Shown here: in pieces, positions 61,968 through 64,000 of the stretch
Position numbering within the stretch: the stretch's first letter is position 1
How the letters are laid out: each line of letters starts with the position of its first letter
Source of the DNA: Acidimicrobiia bacterium
GTDB lineage: Bacteria > Actinomycetota > Acidimicrobiia > Acidimicrobiales > MedAcidi-G1
Direction of reading: 5' to 3'
DNA: 64,000 bases
Assembly: GCA_012959995.1 (NCBI GenBank)
Contig: DUCC01000029.1
Span: 1 to 64,000, forward strand
Notes under the pieces: model-generated
What the model was told of the DNA's origin: nothing
The model's database searches: none
Seen by the model: the letters and a program-made list of their open reading frames with translations, nothing else
Position numbers and translations under genes: made by a program

Positions 61968-63863
61968 TTACGGCTCAATAATGTTAAAAAATAACGGGAA
62001 TTCGGTAAAGGTAGCCCACAAAGCCAATACTCGGCTTTGGTCACCGTCGATGGTGGCTTGACCTTCATCTACCAAATCGGCCAACCCCGTACCGGTAGAA
62101 ATTATGCGCTCCAGTTGGGTCCGGCTACAGGTAACGGTGGCCTCTGGGCAATCATGACCGAGGCCAGGAACCGCATGCAAGGTGCCATTAGAGAGGGTTA
62201 CCCGCACCGTTTGATCTACATCGGGGAGGTTCCAGTTGATGTTTAGCGAGCCCAAAGCGTCGGCCGCTGGCCCGTCAATCTTGACCGCTAAATAGTCGAA
62301 GATTTGCTGGATCGAAAGACCGCTGGTTACATCGGCGGGCGGGCGTCGAACAACCGGAAGGTCCAAGGTTCCTTGGCGAAGTTCTTGCGCCCCAGAAAGA
62401 TACACATCTCGCCAAACCCCTGACTCGGCTTGGTAAGCCAGTTGTTCAAAAGCTGCCGCTTGTAAGTCACGGGCCTGCTGGTTGCTGGAGTCAACGAACA
62501 CGGCATGACGAAGCACTTGGGCAACCCAACGGTAATCCCCCTGGTCAAAAGAAACTTGGGCCTGTTCTAAAAGGCGCTCCATGCCGCCCATAAACTCCAC
62601 ATAGCGAGTACCGGCTTCGGTGGCTTCATAGGGGTGAAGGCTCGACGGGTGGCCGTCGTACCAACCCAAATAGCGTTGATAAATAGCTCGGACGTTGTGG
62701 CTCATGGTGCCGTAGTAGCCATGGCACAGCCAGTCATCCCAAAGATTCTTCGGCATATCAACGCGGGCAGCAATCTCGTCGGGAGTATGGCCTAAATTAA
62801 GCAAGCGAACCGCTTGGTCGTGGGTCCAACGGTAGAGGTCGCGTTGGCGAGTCAAGTACCCCTGCACGTTGTCGCTACCCCAATGTGGCCAACCGTGGCT
62901 GGCAAAAACTACGTCGGCTTCTTTTCCCCAGCGGTCCAGTGCTTCATCTATGTAACGGCTCCACATAAGGGCATCACGCACTAAAGCACCCCGTAAGGTC
63001 AACACGTTGTGCATGGTGGACGTGCAGTTTTCGGCCATGCACAACGCCTTGAAGTCGGGAAAATAGAAATGCATTTCTGCCGGAGCTTCACTCTCAGGGG
63101 TGAGTTGAAACTCCACCCGCACCCCATCGAGGGTCAACTCTTGGCCGGTCTCGGTAATTTCAATGTTGGGCGGCACCAAAGCGGTGGATCCGGTGGCGGC
63201 CCCTTTGCCTAACCCGGTATCAACATGGCCGGTCTCATCCCACGGCAACAAAATGCCAAATTGATAAATCGCCCGGCGGCCCATGGCGGGGCCAGCAATA
63301 ATATTTTCACTTACTGCTTCAGCCATGAAACCTTCGGGGGCCACAATGGGGATCTCACCGGCCGTTGCTTGTTCTGGGCTGATGACCCCAAGGATTCCGC
63401 CGTAATGATCTACGTGGGAGTGGGTGTAAATGACCGCCTTAACCGGCCGTTGGCCAAGGTGTTCGGTGACCAAGGCGAAAGCGGCCCGAGCAGTTTCGGC
63501 GGTGGTTAAGGGGTCGATAATTATCCAACCGGTGTCACCAGCAATAAAGGTGACCGTAGAAATATCAAAGCCCCGTACTTGCCAAATGCCTTCACAGACT
63601 TCGTAAAGGCCGTGTTGAGCGTTAAAACCAGCTTGTCGCCATAAGGCTGGGTTTACGGTGCTCGGGGCGGCGCCGGTTACAAAGTCAGAGCGCGAAAGAT
63701 CAAAAGCGGCCGATTGCCAGGCCATGGGTTGGTCTCGTTCAATAATTGGTTCTGCTCTGGTCCCGAGAAAACCTCGCCCTACGTTGGCGGCGTCGGTGCC
63801 GTCGTCGGCCGGCAAAGACGCAGAAAAATCCTGAAGAACTTTTCGCGTGTGTTGTTCGGGCAT
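61968..63863 (-). CDS. Class III alkylsulfatase (SdsA1/BDS1 type)
   Basis: 631 residues, normal for the family. The binuclear zinc site is complete: THSHVDHYGG (His148, His150, Asp152, His153), AEMHFYFPDFKALCMAENCTSTMHNVLTLRGA with the two Glu ligands, and FASHGWPHWG. NVQGYLTRQRDLYRWTHDQ and a C-terminal SCP2-like domain (SGLSIQQIFDYLAVKIDGPA) fit SdsA1. It hydrolyses primary alkyl sulfates to alcohols and sulfate. No signal peptide is seen, so it may be cytoplasmic. It follows the acyl-CoA dehydrogenase fragment by 2 bp, consistent with further oxidation of the alkyl chain. Confidence 0.9.
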   Translation of the reverse strand: MPEQHTRKVLQDFSASLPADDGTDAANVGRGFLGTRAEPIIERDQPMAWQSAAFDLSRSDFVTGAAPSTVNPALWRQAGFNAQHGLYEVCEGIWQVRGFDISTVTFIAGDTGWIIIDPLTTAETARAAFALVTEHLGQRPVKAVIYTHSHVDHYGGILGVISPEQATAGEIPIVAPEGFMAEAVSENIIAGPAMGRRAIYQFGILLPWDETGHVDTGLGKGAATGSTALVPPNIEITETGQELTLDGVRVEFQLTPESEAPAEMHFYFPDFKALCMAENCTSTMHNVLTLRGALVRDALMWSRYIDEALDRWGKEADVVFASHGWPHWGSDNVQGYLTRQRDLYRWTHDQAVRLLNLGHTPDEIAARVDMPKNLWDDWLCHGYYGTMSHNVRAIYQRYLGWYDGHPSSLHPYEATEAGTRYVEFMGGMERLLEQAQVSFDQGDYRWVAQVLRHAVFVDSSNQQARDLQAAAFEQLAYQAESGVWRDVYLSGAQELRQGTLDLPVVRRPPADVTSGLSIQQIFDYLAVKIDGPAADALGSLNINWNLPDVDQTVRVTLSNGTLHAVPGLGHDCPEATVTCSRTQLERIISTGTGLADLVDEGQATIDGDQSRVLALWATFTEFPLFFNIIEP

Positions 63864-63865
63864 GG

Positions 63866-64000
63866 TTACGGTCCAGTAAAAATTTGTCCGGTGCTTTCGA
63901 GCATAGGAACCGGGCCCGGGCCGTCGCCGTAGCGACCTGATTCAAAGCGGGCCACCACAAAGTGATGCACCTCGTCGGGGCCGTCGGCGAGTCGTAAGGT
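63866..64000 (-). CDS. Acyl-CoA dehydrogenase, C-terminal end (cut by window)
   Basis: 44 residues are visible, open to the window edge. LRLADGPDEVHHFVVARFES matches the C-terminal helix of acyl-CoA dehydrogenases of the ACAD10/11 type (ADGPDEVH). The stop at 63866-63868 lies 2 bp before the alkylsulfatase ATG, so the two are probably one operon. Confidence 0.7.
   Translation of the reverse strand, partial: TLRLADGPDEVHHFVVARFESGRYGDGPGPVPMLESTGQIFTGP

Overview
The window looks like chromosomal DNA from a free-living, probably marine actinobacterium, possibly of the Acidimicrobiia. That placement is inferred, not demonstrated. The support is a group III actinobacterial-type phosphofructokinase, many Thr-rich lipoproteins, and a dense set of genes for marine osmolytes and organic nitrogen or sulfur compounds (creatine, ectoine, C2 sulfonates, proline, glycerol, alkyl sulfates, tryptophan). 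Genes are tightly packed. Start/stop overlaps (ATGA, TTGA, TAATG) and tail-to-tail stop overlaps are common.

Left end (1-4600) differs from the rest. It is visibly richer in A+T and holds the 3' part of a very large repeat-built surface protein plus a small secreted protein. It ends in a degenerate initiator-tRNA-like sequence next to short direct repeats, which resembles the edge of an integrated element. From 4637 on, base composition and gene style are uniform.

4.6-22.9 kb is mostly a redox region: an acyltransferase with ankyrin repeats inserted in it, a nitroreductase, a DUF1989 protein, a sugar dehydrogenase lipoprotein, a PhyH-methyltransferase-PhyH operon, FMN-binding and transport proteins, and a group of copper or flavin enzymes. 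The latter includes a YHYH lipoprotein, a NirK-like/cupredoxin fusion, a GMC oxidoreductase, a pirin, a 2-oxoglutarate oxygenase-like protein and a laccase-like oxidase. A perfect palindrome of DosR-box form lies between the divergent nirK-like and GMC genes. Three gene remnants are found here (9.4-9.7 kb and 20.2 kb).

22.9-32.8 kb carries an acyl-CoA dehydrogenase, kynurenine formamidase and tryptophan dioxygenase operon, then bioY, then a reverse-strand operon of a glpD-like dehydrogenase, an alkylglycerone-phosphate-synthase-like flavoprotein, an FGGY kinase and a diverged alkylsulfatase-like protein.

32.9-44.7 kb is the catabolic core: creatinase facing a fused HyuA/HyuB hydantoinase (5-oxoprolinase type), an ectoine hydrolase (DoeA) followed by an ArgE-like deacetylase, then sulfoacetaldehyde acetyltransferase (Xsc), an iron alcohol dehydrogenase and a PuuA-like glutamine synthetase homologue.

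44.7-64 kb contains a coupled MaoC-PuuD-PFK-P450 operon, a TPP enzyme, class IV aminotransferase and sulfotransferase operon, pseudouridine-5'-phosphate glycosidase, a C45 acyltransferase, a GNAT protein, PutA with a divergent PAS/AraC regulator, a class III CoA-transferase, a DUF3298-like lipoprotein, a canonical alkylsulfatase, and the C-terminal end of an acyl-CoA dehydrogenase cut by the window edge.

All assignments were made by reading motifs by eye; no database search was run.
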